A DNA stretch of 64,000 bases from Asparagopsis taxiformis (GCA_030407315.1 JALQPE010002214.1:62001-126000); one strand, 5' to 3'; shown: positions 10,081 through 20,306, counted from the stretch's first letter. The notes: generated by a model from the letters alone, not told the origin. Numbers and translations: made by a program.

Positions 10081-10810
10081 TGAACCTGAGTGTTGTTCGT
10101 GTTAAGCCTCTTCTTGACTTCCCCTTTGTGCCTATACGCTCTGCAACCGGGCTTGTGACATACAAAGCATAGGTTCTCACGAATATCCTTCCTCTTCTGG
10201 GCATTCATGGAATGGCTTTTCTCGAAGTTGCCGATTTCCATGGGAGCGTACCCGGAATAACTTGAAGGAACAACTTTTCCTGTATAGAACCCAGCTCCGT
10301 AATAAGCACCATCAACGCTAAGAGCAATGTTTGCAGCGGCATCAAGGTCCGATGGATTGTTCTTGCGAACATCTAGAAGAATATGAGACTTGAGACCTTC
10401 ACAGAAACGTGCCAACTTCTCACCCTCACTCATATCCTGGATATTGATTACTATGTTCCTAAACTCGGAAAGATAGGCAGAAACGCTTGTTTTCTGTTTC
10501 AACTTGCTGACTTATCGCGAGCTCTAACAGCACTATCTTGAGGAACGAACTCTTGAATAACCAGGTTTGAAAAGGCCTCCCGAGAATCAGGCATTTTCGC
10601 TCCGTTGACAACGGTAAACCACCAGTTGGCAGCCACCCCTGTCATGAACGTCGAAGCGAAATCAATAGCTTGTTTATCGGATATTTCTGCATCCGAGCCT
10701 ACCTGAATGAGAGAAATGTACCTTCCAACAGAGTGTAGCCACGTCCGAACAGTAAACGCCTCACGCGTTCCATCGAATGTCGGGGGCTTATTGGGCTTCA
10801 ATAACGACAT
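10044..10810 (-). pseudogene. Gypsy N gag, one frameshift
   Basis: The start MSLLKPNKPPTFDG at 10810 begins a retrotransposon gag domain with the usual W-L and WW landmarks (VRTWLHSVG; AANWWFTVV). The frame closes after RDKSAS at 10499. The rest of gag (LKQKTSVSAYLSEF...) continues one frame away from 10502 to 10044, so a single-base indel near 10502 breaks the gene. A knuckle near the end reads C-x2-C-x4-C-x4-H (CFVCHKPGCRAYRH), with the last Cys and His swapped relative to the standard CCHC knuckle. The indel may be a real mutation or a sequencing error. Confidence 0.88.
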
Positions 10811-11234
10811 AATGACGGTGTTCTTCCCAACTTAAAACCTTAAAAAACTTCTTTCTTCTTCAACAACAAATTTCCAGTTTCCAATTTTTGAAAGGATTCG
10901 TCCTTTGACGACGGGTCCTCTACCCGCAGAGAGAGGAATTTCAGCACTCTGATCACACCCACCCCAGGGAATGTTGTTCAACGATCCGTTTGGGATATCC
11001 CCACCAGTTTACGATGTAAACCCTTCGGTGTCCTTACCCTATAAGAAAGTTTCGCGAGTCGACCGTACCCAACTTTCCTCAAGTTTTCCTATCTCCTCTC
11101 CACCCCTCTTAGTCCAAGTCCTTACCCCTATCAAGCCTGCGTTACCCGTATCCAGTACTGGTCAGAGGATAGTCTTGAGAATCAAGAATCCCTCCAGGAA
11201 GCTAGACTTCCGATCTAGGTTCTGTAAGTGGGAT

Positions 11235-11435
11235 GTCTGGCTCTCCAGCCCTCAGACACCACCTGGCCCTCCTGCCCTCAGGTACAACCCGGCTCTCCTG
11301 CCCTCGGGTTGACCACTTACAGTCCCTCCTGTAGGCCCTTAGTTACCTGGCCTTCCTGCCCTCAGGTAACTTACCCTTGCTCAAAGGGTAGCAGACACTA
11401 CAGTTCTTACACCTGACACTCCTGCCCTCAGGTGT
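11235..11435 (-). promoter_or_regulatory. Leader hairpin array of gypsy N (putative RNA packaging/translation element)
   Basis: Five hairpins with perfect stems and 13-nt loops. In plus-strand sequence the stems are GTCTG/CAGAC (11235-11257), ACCTG/CAGGT (11261-11283), AACCCG/CGGGTT (11286-11310), GTTACCTG/CAGGTAAC (11342-11370) and ACACCTG/CAGGTGT (11409-11435). Loops are variants of GCYCTCCTGCCCT (sense AGGGCAGGAGRGC). Stems differ by paired changes while loops stay nearly constant, which is the signature of selected RNA structure. They lie between the 5' LTR and gag. Function is inferred by analogy with retroviral leader signals. The rest of the leader (10811-11234 and 11436-11521) holds no gene. 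Confidence 0.8.
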
Positions 11436-11520
11436 TAAATAACTCCCAACGATGGCTTTTCAGCCAAGAGCTTGCAGTCGGCCGGCGTTTGCCGAACTGC
11501 TCACTCAGTGCGCCCATAGA

Positions 11521-11534
11521 AGGCGATGCTACCA
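11521..11534 (-). promoter_or_regulatory. Candidate primer-binding site of gypsy N
   Basis: One base after the 5' LTR the minus strand reads TGGTAGCATCGCC. The TGG start is complementary to a tRNA CCA end, and TGGTA recalls initiator-Met primer sites; the exact tRNA cannot be named without the host tRNA set. Confidence 0.6.
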
Positions 11535-11535
11535 G

Positions 11536-11897
11536 TGAAACGAATGTGTATACGGGATAGCTGAGTGGTAGTTGTTTTCGTTGAATGATTGATGATGCCT
11601 CCGATCCCCCAAGACCGGAGTTGACCATGCCTTTTTATACCCACCATAGAATTGTAGTTCGATGTCGAACTAATTCTAGAAAATACTAATCAAAATAAAA
11701 TTATGTCATCAAAAATAAATCTAACATGATGCCATCATGACATCACTCGATGACATAGCCAACTAGATACTTCTAGGCGTAACAACAAGTTACTTTCTAG
11801 CAGCCTATAGTATATGAGTAAACTTAGTGCAACTTGTAGTGTCTAGAATACACTAGTTTATGCTGGCCATTGCTGGCATCAGCTTCAGTTCGTTACA
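11536..11897 (-). repeat. 5' LTR of gypsy N with TATA box
   Basis: Direct copy of 5974-6335. On the minus strand it carries TATAAAAA at 11632-11639, the likely promoter for the full-length element RNA. It is followed outward by the ACATC duplication. Confidence 0.95.
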
Positions 11898-12003
11898 ACA
11901 TCACTCGCTGTTCCTGACATTCTCCTTGGGGGAGCGTTTGACCAGCGACAACATTATTGTCTCTGGTTGCTCAAGTATGATTGTAGTTCTATAATACGCT
12001 ACA
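11898..12003 (-). repeat. 3' LTR of gypsy B, proximal part
   Basis: Starts TGTAGCG at 12003, immediately after GAGAAAGGGGTG downstream of the gypsy B pol stop. Bases 11898-11902 are the duplicated target site of gypsy N. It continues at 5973. Confidence 0.6.
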
Positions 12004-12013
12004 CACCCCTTTC

Positions 12014-13078
12014 TCAGAGGTCAAGCGCTTCCTTTGCCTCTGCTACCAACCCCCGGGGTACCGAAGCTCGAGCAAGCAGTCGCTCAACAAGTCTCGGCAC
12101 GTCTTCGTAGGCCTTTTGCAAAGGCTCTAAAGTGTCGTCGTTTGGTGATAGGCCTTTCCATCGGACGTGCACCATTAACCCATCCTTAGTCTTTTCGAGG
12201 CCCATCAGTCGGGCAACCTGCATGCCTGTCTCCGAACTCAGAACGTGTGGAAAGACTGCAGTAGTGTCCAAAGCGGAATCAGAATAGAATCGAAGTCTGC
12301 ATGCGTGTACATCTTCACAGACGCCATTCCGTAGATCTTCAACTCTGTAGACATAATCAGATATTGCTTTCACTAAGCGTCGGGGACCCCTCCAACGCAA
12401 GCTCAGTTTCTCGCCAGCAGGAAATTCTTCCCTAGCAACGAGTACGTAATCTCCTTCAGAAAAATTCGGAAGTTCTCCTTTTGAAACGGATAGGCGGGCA
12501 CGCTGCCGATTTGACAGTAAAGAATCATGAACAAGTGGGTGCAACTCAGAGAGCTTCTCTTGCACTGACGAAAGACTCCTTTGCAGCTCCTCTTGAGCGT
12601 TTCTTAGCGTAATGATTGCTCCGGTAGACGAACTTTTGAAAGTGCAGACTGGTGTAGTCGGATGTAAGCCGCAGAAAATAGTAATGGGAGCCATGTTGCG
12701 ACGTTGCGGCGAAGGAGCGTTGTTTAAAACACTCTGTATGACAGGAGCTAGGTCGGGCCATTCTTCAGGCCGTAGACGAAGTTCGGATAGTATGGATCGA
12801 AAGGCTCGCAGGACTTCTTTCCCAAGCCTCTCAACACCCCCATTACTCCAAGGTGTATAAGGGAGTGTGAAATGGTGTGGAGACTTCAGACCTTTGCATA
12901 CCCGACGAATTGTTTCGTTCTGAAAAAGACTACCCCCATCAGACATCAGTCCCTTCGGAATAGTGAATGTACTGGCCCATTCTATAACAGCGTCAGCTGC
13001 ATTCTCCGCGTTGGCGGAAGCGAATGGTATGAGCCAGCAGTATGACGAAAACTCATCACGGAGGAGAAGAATATACTT
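12014..13078 (-). pseudogene. Gypsy B pol, integrase core to chromodomain (3' fragment)
   Basis: The frame is open from the X junction at 13078 to the stop at 12014, with no frameshift. It begins at KYILLLRDEFSSYCWL, the start of the integrase core after the first catalytic Asp. It continues through the SDGG motif holding the second Asp and the NGGVERLGKE region holding the catalytic Glu, then the GDYVLVAREEF basic fold and a chromodomain (VHVRWKGLSPNDDTLEP). The chromodomain has Leu where the aromatic Trp of TWEP is expected, so methyl-lysine binding may be impaired. The matching upstream part is at 30065-30819. Confidence 0.9.
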
Positions 13079-13112
13079 CGTCTGTGTTCTCGGAAATGGA
13101 CGCGGACGTCCA
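13079..13112 (+). repeat. Left terminal inverted repeat of X
   Basis: Starts CGTCTGTGTTCTCGG and ends GCGGACGTCCA. It differs from the right TIR at positions 11 (C/T) and 18 (A/G). Confidence 0.93.
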
Positions 13113-13681
13113 CAACCTCTAGTACACCTAGTATTACTAGGCGGACGTCCATGTTCTCCAGTATTTTTGGATGTCCGCCTAGAACCGGACGTCCATGCGG
13201 TCTAGTACGTCTAGTATTACTAGGGCGACATTCATTGTTTCTAGTACCACGGATGTCCCCCTCGGGATGGACTTCCGCCATGTCTATGTCCACCTAGGAC
13301 GGGCGCCGGTTCAGAAATTCAAAAATTTCGACCCCAGAAATTTCTGCCGCCGTGCTCGACATGGATGTCCGCATCCATCACGGCGACCACTCTATTTTTC
13401 CTTGTCGGTCGACTCCAATTTTGTCTTTAATTTTTTCATCCTCTCGCTCACACCCCCTTCCTGTTGGTGCTCACCTCCCCCGTACTGTACCTCAAACACC
13501 CCCAATACCACTCTAGCACGCATTTTCAGATACCTATCCCCGCTTCCACGGTGCACACCTCCATTCCATACCTACTTTTCTGCTCTACCGTACAGATTTC
13601 GTATAACCAGTCCTCATACTACCTCAGAATAGGGCAAAACACCCCCTATCTCCTCGACCATGCTCTCCCCCATCACCTTTG
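13113..13681. repeat. Left subterminal region of X, duplicated at 48061-48630
   Basis: About 98% identical to the second locus. It is rich in short motifs such as CGGACGTCCATG, GGATGTCCGCC and CTAGTATTACTAGG, arranged in both orientations as expected for transposase-binding subterminal repeats. No supported gene. Confidence 0.8.
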
Positions 13682-14727
13682 AAACGTATTGTTCTTCAGT
13701 ACCCTCTCTCCTCTACCCTCAACCCCTCTCCTTCGCCCTCTACACAAACTTCCCCTGCAGCTTACTCTTCCAAAACCTCTCACTCCCCATCCCGTACCCG
13801 ACCTGCTCCACCCCTCCCTCCCTCAGCTGCTCCATGCCCCCACGCCATCCGCATCTTCGATACCGTATACACCACCACCACCGGCCCACGCTCCCGCACT
13901 GCGGGGTGGCTCCCCCGCCGTATCCCCAGAAACCTCCCCGCTCTGAAACACATATCAACCCCCCACTTCGCACCCTTCCTCCCACTCCCCTCCCTCCCCA
14001 AATACAATAACCCCCTTCTTCTCCATCACATCCCCACTCACCACAGCCAGAACAGACGCCACCCCCTCCCCTTCTTTCTCCTCACTTTCCTAAAAACCCC
14101 TCCTCTCGGCGCCTTCAACCGCACCCTCCTACGGTCCCACCTAAACACCTCCTCCGCCCTCACTACCCCAACACCCCGCAGCGTCTCCCCAATCCCCATA
14201 ATATGCTTGTCGGCACTCCTCTCCGAATCACAATCCATTCTAAACCCGCACTCCGTACATTTCCACCTCCCCCTGTACCATCCCAAGATTCCATCCCCCC
14301 ACAGAACACATCCTCATACCACAGAAGAATTTTCTTCCTCTCATACCTCATCCTTAAAACCTCCATCAGCTCCATGTAAATTTCGATGAAAATATTTTCT
14401 CTACTATGCAATCTCAAACATGTATGAGCCTATGCCTTTCCGCTTTGTCAACCCTGAATATTGGTACTCATGTATTCATAAAATAGGGCCACCCACATCC
14501 CTATCCCGTTCTGCAAGCTTTACAAACCACTAGACGCATACTCCACAACTATACAACAAACACTACTCGCTATTTCAGACGACGCGGTACACAAGTAGCG
14601 TAGTGTCAACCTTCCGTGACGCCTTCCCTGATGCGTACAAGTGGGAAACACGTCTAGACGTATATCAGAACTGAGTGCGGGAATTTTCGGCACAGGAGAT
14701 GCTGGGCCACCAAATTGATTTTTCGGA
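13682..14727. other. Strand-asymmetric pyrimidine-rich segment of X
   Basis: The plus strand is strongly C/T-rich to about 14390, so the minus strand is G-rich and open in several short frames. One minus frame (14286-14038) has a Cys-rich stretch (KCTECGFRMDC) next to a second frame at 14417-14163, which could be a decayed small zinc-binding gene. I cannot support it further. 14391-14727 shows nothing recognisable. Confidence 0.4.
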
Positions 14728-15752
14728 AATTTTAGAATTTCTGGGCTGGCCAGCAATGCAATCGAGCTGGACATCCACCGGACGTCCATTTCAGGTTGGT
14801 CGCGAGAGGGTGGGGCGGGACCATGATGAAACAAGGACCAAGACCTTTCCCTGACGTGTTGAGCCTGAAATCGACCCTTCGTGAGACGCGATTTTGGCTT
14901 ACAGTTGGTGCTAATAGAAGCCAGTGATAGCCCCGATCGGGGCGGCAGCCGGCTCCGGCTTACAGTTGGTGCTTACAGACGCCAGTGATAGCCCCCGATC
15001 GGGGCCGGCGGTCGGTTCCTGGGGCCGTTGTGGCCAAATTAGACACCCTGATTTGAATTAAAATTTGGGCTATTCTCAAAAACATGCACATGTGAACATG
15101 TTTTTGAGATGGGGGTGTGCCGTACGGCACAATCGACCGCCCAAATCGTTGATTTTTTACAATTTTTTTGTGCCCGAAATTTTAGAATTTCTGGGCTGGC
15201 CAGCAGTGCATCTGAGCTGGACATCCACCGGACGTCCATTTCAGGTTGGTCGTGTGCTGCCTACATCCACGCATTGCAGAAACTAAGCCAGCGGGTTCAC
15301 TACTAATACAAAGTACACGGAATATGAGTAACGTGATAGGTGAGTAGTGTTTGTGTTGAGGGAGTAAGGCGGGACCATTATGAAACACGGAAGAAGATGC
15401 GTACCTAGCATAACTTAGGCTTGAAGCCTGGAATCGACCCATCTTTCGGCGCCATTTAGCCTCACAGTTAGTGCTTACAGAAGCCAGTGATGACCCCGCT
15501 CGGGGCGGCGGTCGGTTCCTGGGGCCGTTGTGGCCAAATTAGACACCCTGATTTGAATTAAAATTTGGGCTATTCTCAAAAACATGCACATGTGAACATG
15601 TTTTTGAGATGGGGGTGTGCCGTACGGCACAATCGACCCGCTGAAATCGATGTTTTTTGCAATATTTTTTCTGCCCTGAATTGTAGAATTTCTGGGCTGG
15701 ACAGCAATGCAACTGAGCTGGACATCCACCGGGCGTCCATTTCAACTTGGTC
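14728..15752 (+). repeat. Direct repeat array L (three units) left of the methyltransferase-SET gene
   Basis: Units of about 450-505 bp. The half starting TTTTAGAATTTCTGGGCTGG recurs at about 14730, 15180 and 15685; the half starting TGATTTGAATTAAAATTTGG recurs at about 15050 and 15550. Each full unit has a hairpin with 12-bp arms (CTCAAAAACATG / CATGTTTTTGAG), then the perfect palindrome GTGCCGTACGGCAC (15117-15130, 15617-15630) and GGACATCCACCGGACGTCC. The same unit occurs inverted on the other side of the gene. Confidence 0.9.
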
Positions 15753-15972
15753 TTGTATTTTGCATCTGCACGCATAACAGCAACCAAGCAGTCAGGTTCA
15801 CTGCTCGGACGAAGTGCACCTAGAGTGTGAACGATTGGTTTTTGACAGGCGAGTACTGCCGAATAGGTTTCACCCTGGACTAATGGTGGCTGGACATTCT
15901 GCATTATATGATATACTTCAACTCTGGAACGTAGCTTTATTTGTAGTCGAAATGAAAACATCTTTCGTGACC

Positions 15973-18900
15973 CTAATTCCATGCTCTAAACGCTGTCCCA
16001 TAATGAACGTAGAGCTCCTGCCCCGGACGGATATCGCGGATTGCACGTACTACAATGATCTTCGGATTTTCTAGGTCCTTCGCCTTGAGCTTCTTCCCCG
16101 TCGAACCGCTGCTGTAGTTCTCGACAAACTCGACGTTGGCCATCCGCCTGGTGTCTTCCGCCGGAGTGTCCTCACCTCGCAAATACCGCGGGTCGTTGAT
16201 GAACTGCGCCGAACAGAACGGAGCCGGAACAATCCAAATTGGATGCTCGATGTTTTCGTCGTCCTCCGCTGTTGCATACAGCTTGATAGCATACATCAAG
16301 AATGTTTCCTTCGTTATCGCCATGTGACCCTCTCCGTACGCGAACCTCATCGACTCCTTGCTCATATCAGAGTACACAACAGTTCCGTAGTATGCACATA
16401 CTTCGTCACCAACATTAAATGTCTGTTCAGCGAAGAGCCCTCTTCCTGCATTTGGATGCTTAATCAGCGATGGTCGAACGCTCAATTTTTTCGCAACACA
16501 ATCGTGTGCCCGCATCACGCGAGGGTTTTCAGTTTGCAACCAGCGGCGCAGGGAAGGTGGCCAATAATGTACCGGTTTCTCCATGTGCTCGCGCGACGCA
16601 ATCGACTCTGGGCACAGCTGCCAGAGGTACTGCCGAATATATTTCGGGAACCTCTGGTACAGGGGAAGGCCAGGTGGGGGTTCGATGATCCTGCGTTCCC
16701 TCTGCGTACGCATCGTGACAGAGGGGGACGCCAAGAACTTCTCAGCACTCTGTTTCGCTTCTGTCGTGACCCTCATGTCAGTGTTGTTTGAAAGAATTAC
16801 ACGTGACATGACTGCACACAGCTTTGGAAGCGATCGTACCACACACAATTTGTCCATGTCACTGCCGACGAAAACACGGTGCTCAGGCAAGCTCATAGCT
16901 GCTTTTCCCGTCGCGAAAGTGCCAGAGAATGGATCGACAACAATATCACCAGGCTGTGAATGCTGGCTGATCAACTCCATCATGAGAGCGACGCTCTTCT
17001 GCTCTGCACGAACTCTGACCGTAGCACCGGTTGTGCTCCTTGTTCGCCACACCATCTCATTCGAATCGATGGCGGGCATATTGATGGTGACGTTGCACCA
17101 CGCCGGGTACGTGCCGTCCATGTATCCGTGGTTCCTATAGGCCACCATCTCGCTTCCGGTCTTGAACGGAACACCTCGCTTCCAGAAGTGGATAGCGACC
17201 TCTGCCATGTTCATGCGTTGGTACCTCTTCCGCCCCGGCATTTGATAGAGGTGCCCAGGTAGTCGGACAAACAACAGAGGTACCTCGTCAACGAAGAAAA
17301 CTGAATTCCGAACGACGTCCTCCTCCTCCTCGTCCTCCTCCTCATCCGCACTTTCTTCGCCACTGTGCTGCGATGCTTCGGAGTCCGAATTCATGGACGT
17401 AACCTCTTCTTCATCCGACCCGTCATCACTGGCAGCAGTATCGGTTGGGCCTTCTGACTGCGGTCCTTTGTACGTTTCCAAGTAATGGAACCATTCGTAG
17501 AACTGCAAAACCGAGCAGAACACGATGCCGTGGCCACCGGGGCGCAACAGCTCGTCAAACACTTCGATGCTAGCCTGCATATCTTCTGCAGTTAGCCTGT
17601 CGTACGAAGAGTTGGAATCGTTCCTCTTACGACGAACATTGTAGGGCGGATCAGTCAGAATGAGCTGAACGTTGCCCGTGATGGGCACGTGTTCTCGGCT
17701 CTCGTCGGCACTGACCAAATCTTCGAAAGGGACGTCGTACACCCGGCAATACTGACTCATTTTCGAAAGAAAGTCCTTTGCGAGAGCCTGCCCTTCACTT
17801 TCCTGCTCTTCTGTCGCATGGGGTGACGGTGACGGGGGAGACGGCCCTTGGGCAGTAAGACTGGTCCTCCCAGGTCCAAGTTGAAGCCTGGTTGTGTGTC
17901 TTGTCGACGGAACCAAACCTCTCCCTCCTGTGTTGCGACGAGTGGGAGTGTCATCAACCGGCTTGGGGACCTTTTCTGCGTCCGCGGCTTGTGGTGCCGG
18001 GCGGAGGACAGCCATAACGTCTTCGTCGAGGGTGTCAAAATACGCTGGCAGCTTGTCCGGATTTCCGCTTGAGAAGTATATTTCCAGTGCCCCCCAGCGG
18101 TCGGACTCCGGCCAGGTGTACAGGTCCGGGTTGACGATAAGAAACTGCAACCGGTCGAAGAACTTCCTCACAAGGTCCCTAAATGCACTGTGCTGCGCAC
18201 TGGTTCTTGTCTCTACTTTTCCACCATATCCATCAGGATGAGATAGGGGAGCTTTGTTGTGGTAGAGATCTAGCTTCTGCTCCATCGGTGCGAATAGACC
18301 TTCATCGAGCACGTCAAACCAATGCTCACTGCTGTCGAAAATGATGTACGGCGCCATCAACTCTTCGAAGCTGGAAAACTTTGCGGCGTAGGCCACATCG
18401 GTCCAAGCATGGTATAAAACTTGAACCACGTAACAAGCTCGATTAGTGCTTTTCCGATGGGCTGGGACGCGTGCGGCTTCGTTCCCCTCTTCGGCCGCAT
18501 CTCCTATTCGGCGACGCGGCAGGTTCTTGTTGTGATTTCGGATGATAGACAACGCTTGGAAATACATCAATACCTCGAACGTTTCCGGTGGAGCAAGAAC
18601 GAAGGCGCTTGGTTCCCCGCGCTGCGGCGCCTGTAGTGGCGAAGGAAGCATGTTACATCCAATAAGGAAGGTCTGCGGCACGATCCCAGAAAGGATGCAG
18701 TGCTCAACCCATTGCCCGATACGCTCATCCTGTCTTGAAAACTCGGCAATGGGTAATGCCAGACGAACAATCTGCTTGGCTCGCTCAACGTTCATCTCTG
18801 CCATGACGATTTCGGCAACATCCGCCTCGACTCCAGCATTCTTCGAACGACCGCTGAAGGACATGCTGAGTCGACCTTGCAGCGCCACAAATTGTTCTTC

Positions 18901-19170
18901 CGTGCCCTGCGCAACCCAAGCGCCAAGGTCCGCGTATGTGAAACCTCCCGGCTTGTCCGTCAAGTCTGCGAAACTTGAGTGGGCGAATAAATCCAGCAAG
19001 AGGCGGAGGAAGTCTTTGCCAGCGAGAGTAGTTTCGCGGGCGGCGCGACCTACGTTTCGACGTGTACCCATGTCACTAGAATCCTCCCAAGGGCTAGCGG
19101 GTTCGCGCAGAATTGGCACGGTTGCGTCGTCAACGATCGGATTGCTGTTGCGCCTGCGCTTATTCGTCAT
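15973..19170 (-). CDS. DNA methyltransferase-SET fusion protein
   Basis: I chose the Met at 19170 (MTNKRRRNSN), giving 1,065 residues; the frame runs 86 codons upstream but that part reads like 5' UTR. Residues 1-480 match no family I recognise. A beta-class amino-methyltransferase follows: motif IV DPPY at about 507-510, an acidic Ser/Asp/Glu insert at about 583-628, and SAM-binding motif I DPFSGT at about 756-761. Order IV before I is typical of CcrM-type enzymes; DPPY favours N6-adenine, and MT-A70 RNA enzymes have DPPW instead. A SET domain fills about 905-1065 (AGRGLFA, YYGTVVY, ELYVHYG). Its usual NHxC pseudoknot motif reads INDPR, so histone methylation activity is uncertain. The gene lies inside transposon X between inverted repeat arrays. 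A role in marking DNA and chromatin together is inference. Confidence 0.9.
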   Translation of the reverse strand: MTNKRRRNSNPIVDDATVPILREPASPWEDSSDMGTRRNVGRAARETTLAGKDFLRLLLDLFAHSSFADLTDKPGGFTYADLGAWVAQGTEEQFVALQGRLSMSFSGRSKNAGVEADVAEIVMAEMNVERAKQIVRLALPIAEFSRQDERIGQWVEHCILSGIVPQTFLIGCNMLPSPLQAPQRGEPSAFVLAPPETFEVLMYFQALSIIRNHNKNLPRRRIGDAAEEGNEAARVPAHRKSTNRACYVVQVLYHAWTDVAYAAKFSSFEELMAPYIIFDSSEHWFDVLDEGLFAPMEQKLDLYHNKAPLSHPDGYGGKVETRTSAQHSAFRDLVRKFFDRLQFLIVNPDLYTWPESDRWGALEIYFSSGNPDKLPAYFDTLDEDVMAVLRPAPQAADAEKVPKPVDDTPTRRNTGGRGLVPSTRHTTRLQLGPGRTSLTAQGPSPPSPSPHATEEQESEGQALAKDFLSKMSQYCRVYDVPFEDLVSADESREHVPITGNVQLILTDPPYNVRRKRNDSNSSYDRLTAEDMQASIEVFDELLRPGGHGIVFCSVLQFYEWFHYLETYKGPQSEGPTDTAASDDGSDEEEVTSMNSDSEASQHSGEESADEEEDEEEEDVVRNSVFFVDEVPLLFVRLPGHLYQMPGRKRYQRMNMAEVAIHFWKRGVPFKTGSEMVAYRNHGYMDGTYPAWCNVTINMPAIDSNEMVWRTRSTTGATVRVRAEQKSVALMMELISQHSQPGDIVVDPFSGTFATGKAAMSLPEHRVFVGSDMDKLCVVRSLPKLCAVMSRVILSNNTDMRVTTEAKQSAEKFLASPSVTMRTQRERRIIEPPPGLPLYQRFPKYIRQYLWQLCPESIASREHMEKPVHYWPPSLRRWLQTENPRVMRAHDCVAKKLSVRPSLIKHPNAGRGLFAEQTFNVGDEVCAYYGTVVYSDMSKESMRFAYGEGHMAITKETFLMYAIKLYATAEDDENIEHPIWIVPAPFCSAQFINDPRYLRGEDTPAEDTRRMANVEFVENYSSGSTGKKLKAKDLENPKIIVVRAIRDIRPGQELYVHYGTAFRAWN

Positions 19171-19500
19171 AATGGAATGAGTGGAAAATTCGGTACAGGA
19201 TGGCGACCGCTCGGCGAGACAGTCAAATTTGACGACGTATCTCGTGACGTTTGCACTCTTTCGTGAGGAACACTGGTTGATATCGAACGGAACAGAGTAT
19301 ACGGGTACACAGCACTGGAAAGGTCTTGAAACCCGTAACCGGTGTAGGTAATAAGTTGTGACGGATACGTGGTAGAGAAAAAATTTTAAAAAGATTGTGA
19401 TTCCCTGCCTTTGAGTGTTGTACTGCAAGGCCGCCAGTCACATAGGTTGACACAGGTGCCTCACGCTTACCAGGTGAGCGACATCCGGACGGCCACTGGA

Positions 19501-19685
19501 CGTGGGGATGTCCGACTCAGATGCATTGCTGGCCAGCCCAGAAATTCTACAATTTCGGGCAGAAAAAATATTGCAAAAAACATCGATTTCGGCGGTCGAT
19601 TGTGCCGTACGGCACACCCCCATCTCAAAAACATGTTCACATGTGCATGTTTTTGAGAATAGCCCAAATTTTAATTCAAAGCAGG
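19501..19685 (-). repeat. Inverted repeat unit R1 right of the methyltransferase-SET gene
   Basis: Reverse complement of the array L unit. It contains the palindrome GTGCCGTACGGCAC at 19602-19615 and the 12-bp-arm hairpin at about 19624-19657. It lies about 330 bp upstream of the chosen start codon, so it may also form part of the gene's promoter region. Confidence 0.88.
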
Positions 19686-19985
19686 ATGCAGATATTCGTC
19701 TTCTACCATTGTCAGAACACATTCGTATAACCACATTTGGAGAACCTGAGCCCAGAGCTATCGGTTTTGGCGGGAGCTAAGCCATATCTCATATAATCAG
19801 TAACTACTTCCCGCCAGCTGAGTGGTGGAACCCCTGCTATTTCTACCAACGAGACATACGGGGTGTCAACTCGGCAATCGTATATGATTTGGGTGCTAAA
19901 TTTATTCAAGAGACGAATGGGCTTCGAAAAGGAGCCCAACTACGTCTACTTGTGATCCATGGGTATAGGACTATTCTATTCTTCT

Positions 19986-20306
19986 CCAGGCTTCCACCGT
20001 AGCCGCCTCCTCCGCCTCCGTTAATGGAAAGAATATCCGAACCGCACCTCAACATGTTCTTCATGTGATCCATGGGTACTGACATCTCACATGCTCTCCA
20101 GGCTTCCACCGTAGCCGCCTCCTCCGCCTCCGTTAATGGCAACAATATCCAAACTGGACCTCTACATGTTTTTCTTGTGATCCATGGGTACTGACATCTC
20201 ACATGTTCTCCAGGCTTCCTCCAAAGCCGCCACCTCCACCTCCGTTAATGGAAAGAATACCCGAACCGCAGGCTTCCTCCATAGCCGCCTCCACCTCCGT
20301 TAATGG
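19986..20306. repeat. 112-bp tandem repeat, about three copies
   Basis: Units start CCAGGCTTCC at 19986, 20098 and 20210, with a shortened fourth at about 20268. Each carries GCCTCCGTTAATGG, and the first gap regions carry GTGATCCATGGGTA. The minus strand reads a glycine-rich stretch (INGGGGGGYGG) repeatedly, but stops intervene, so coding is not supported. The rest of 19686-20778 shows no gene. Confidence 0.8.

Larger units (their letters stand above)
5974..11897 (-). mobile_element. Complete Ty3/gypsy chromovirus N
   Basis: A 5,924-bp element with two 362-bp LTRs that differ at one position I can see (G versus A in GCGTAACRACAAG). It is flanked by the 5-bp target duplication ACATC at 5969-5973 and 11898-11902. 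Order on the minus strand: 5' LTR, primer site, structured leader, gag, pol, purine tract, 3' LTR. The near-identical LTRs indicate a recent insertion. It sits inside the 3' LTR of gypsy B. Confidence 0.97.

Noticed and set aside
13679..14389. 236-codon plus frame rich in Pro/Ser/Leu
   Set aside because: Product of C/T-rich sequence; no domain, and the equivalent frame at the second X locus is cut off.
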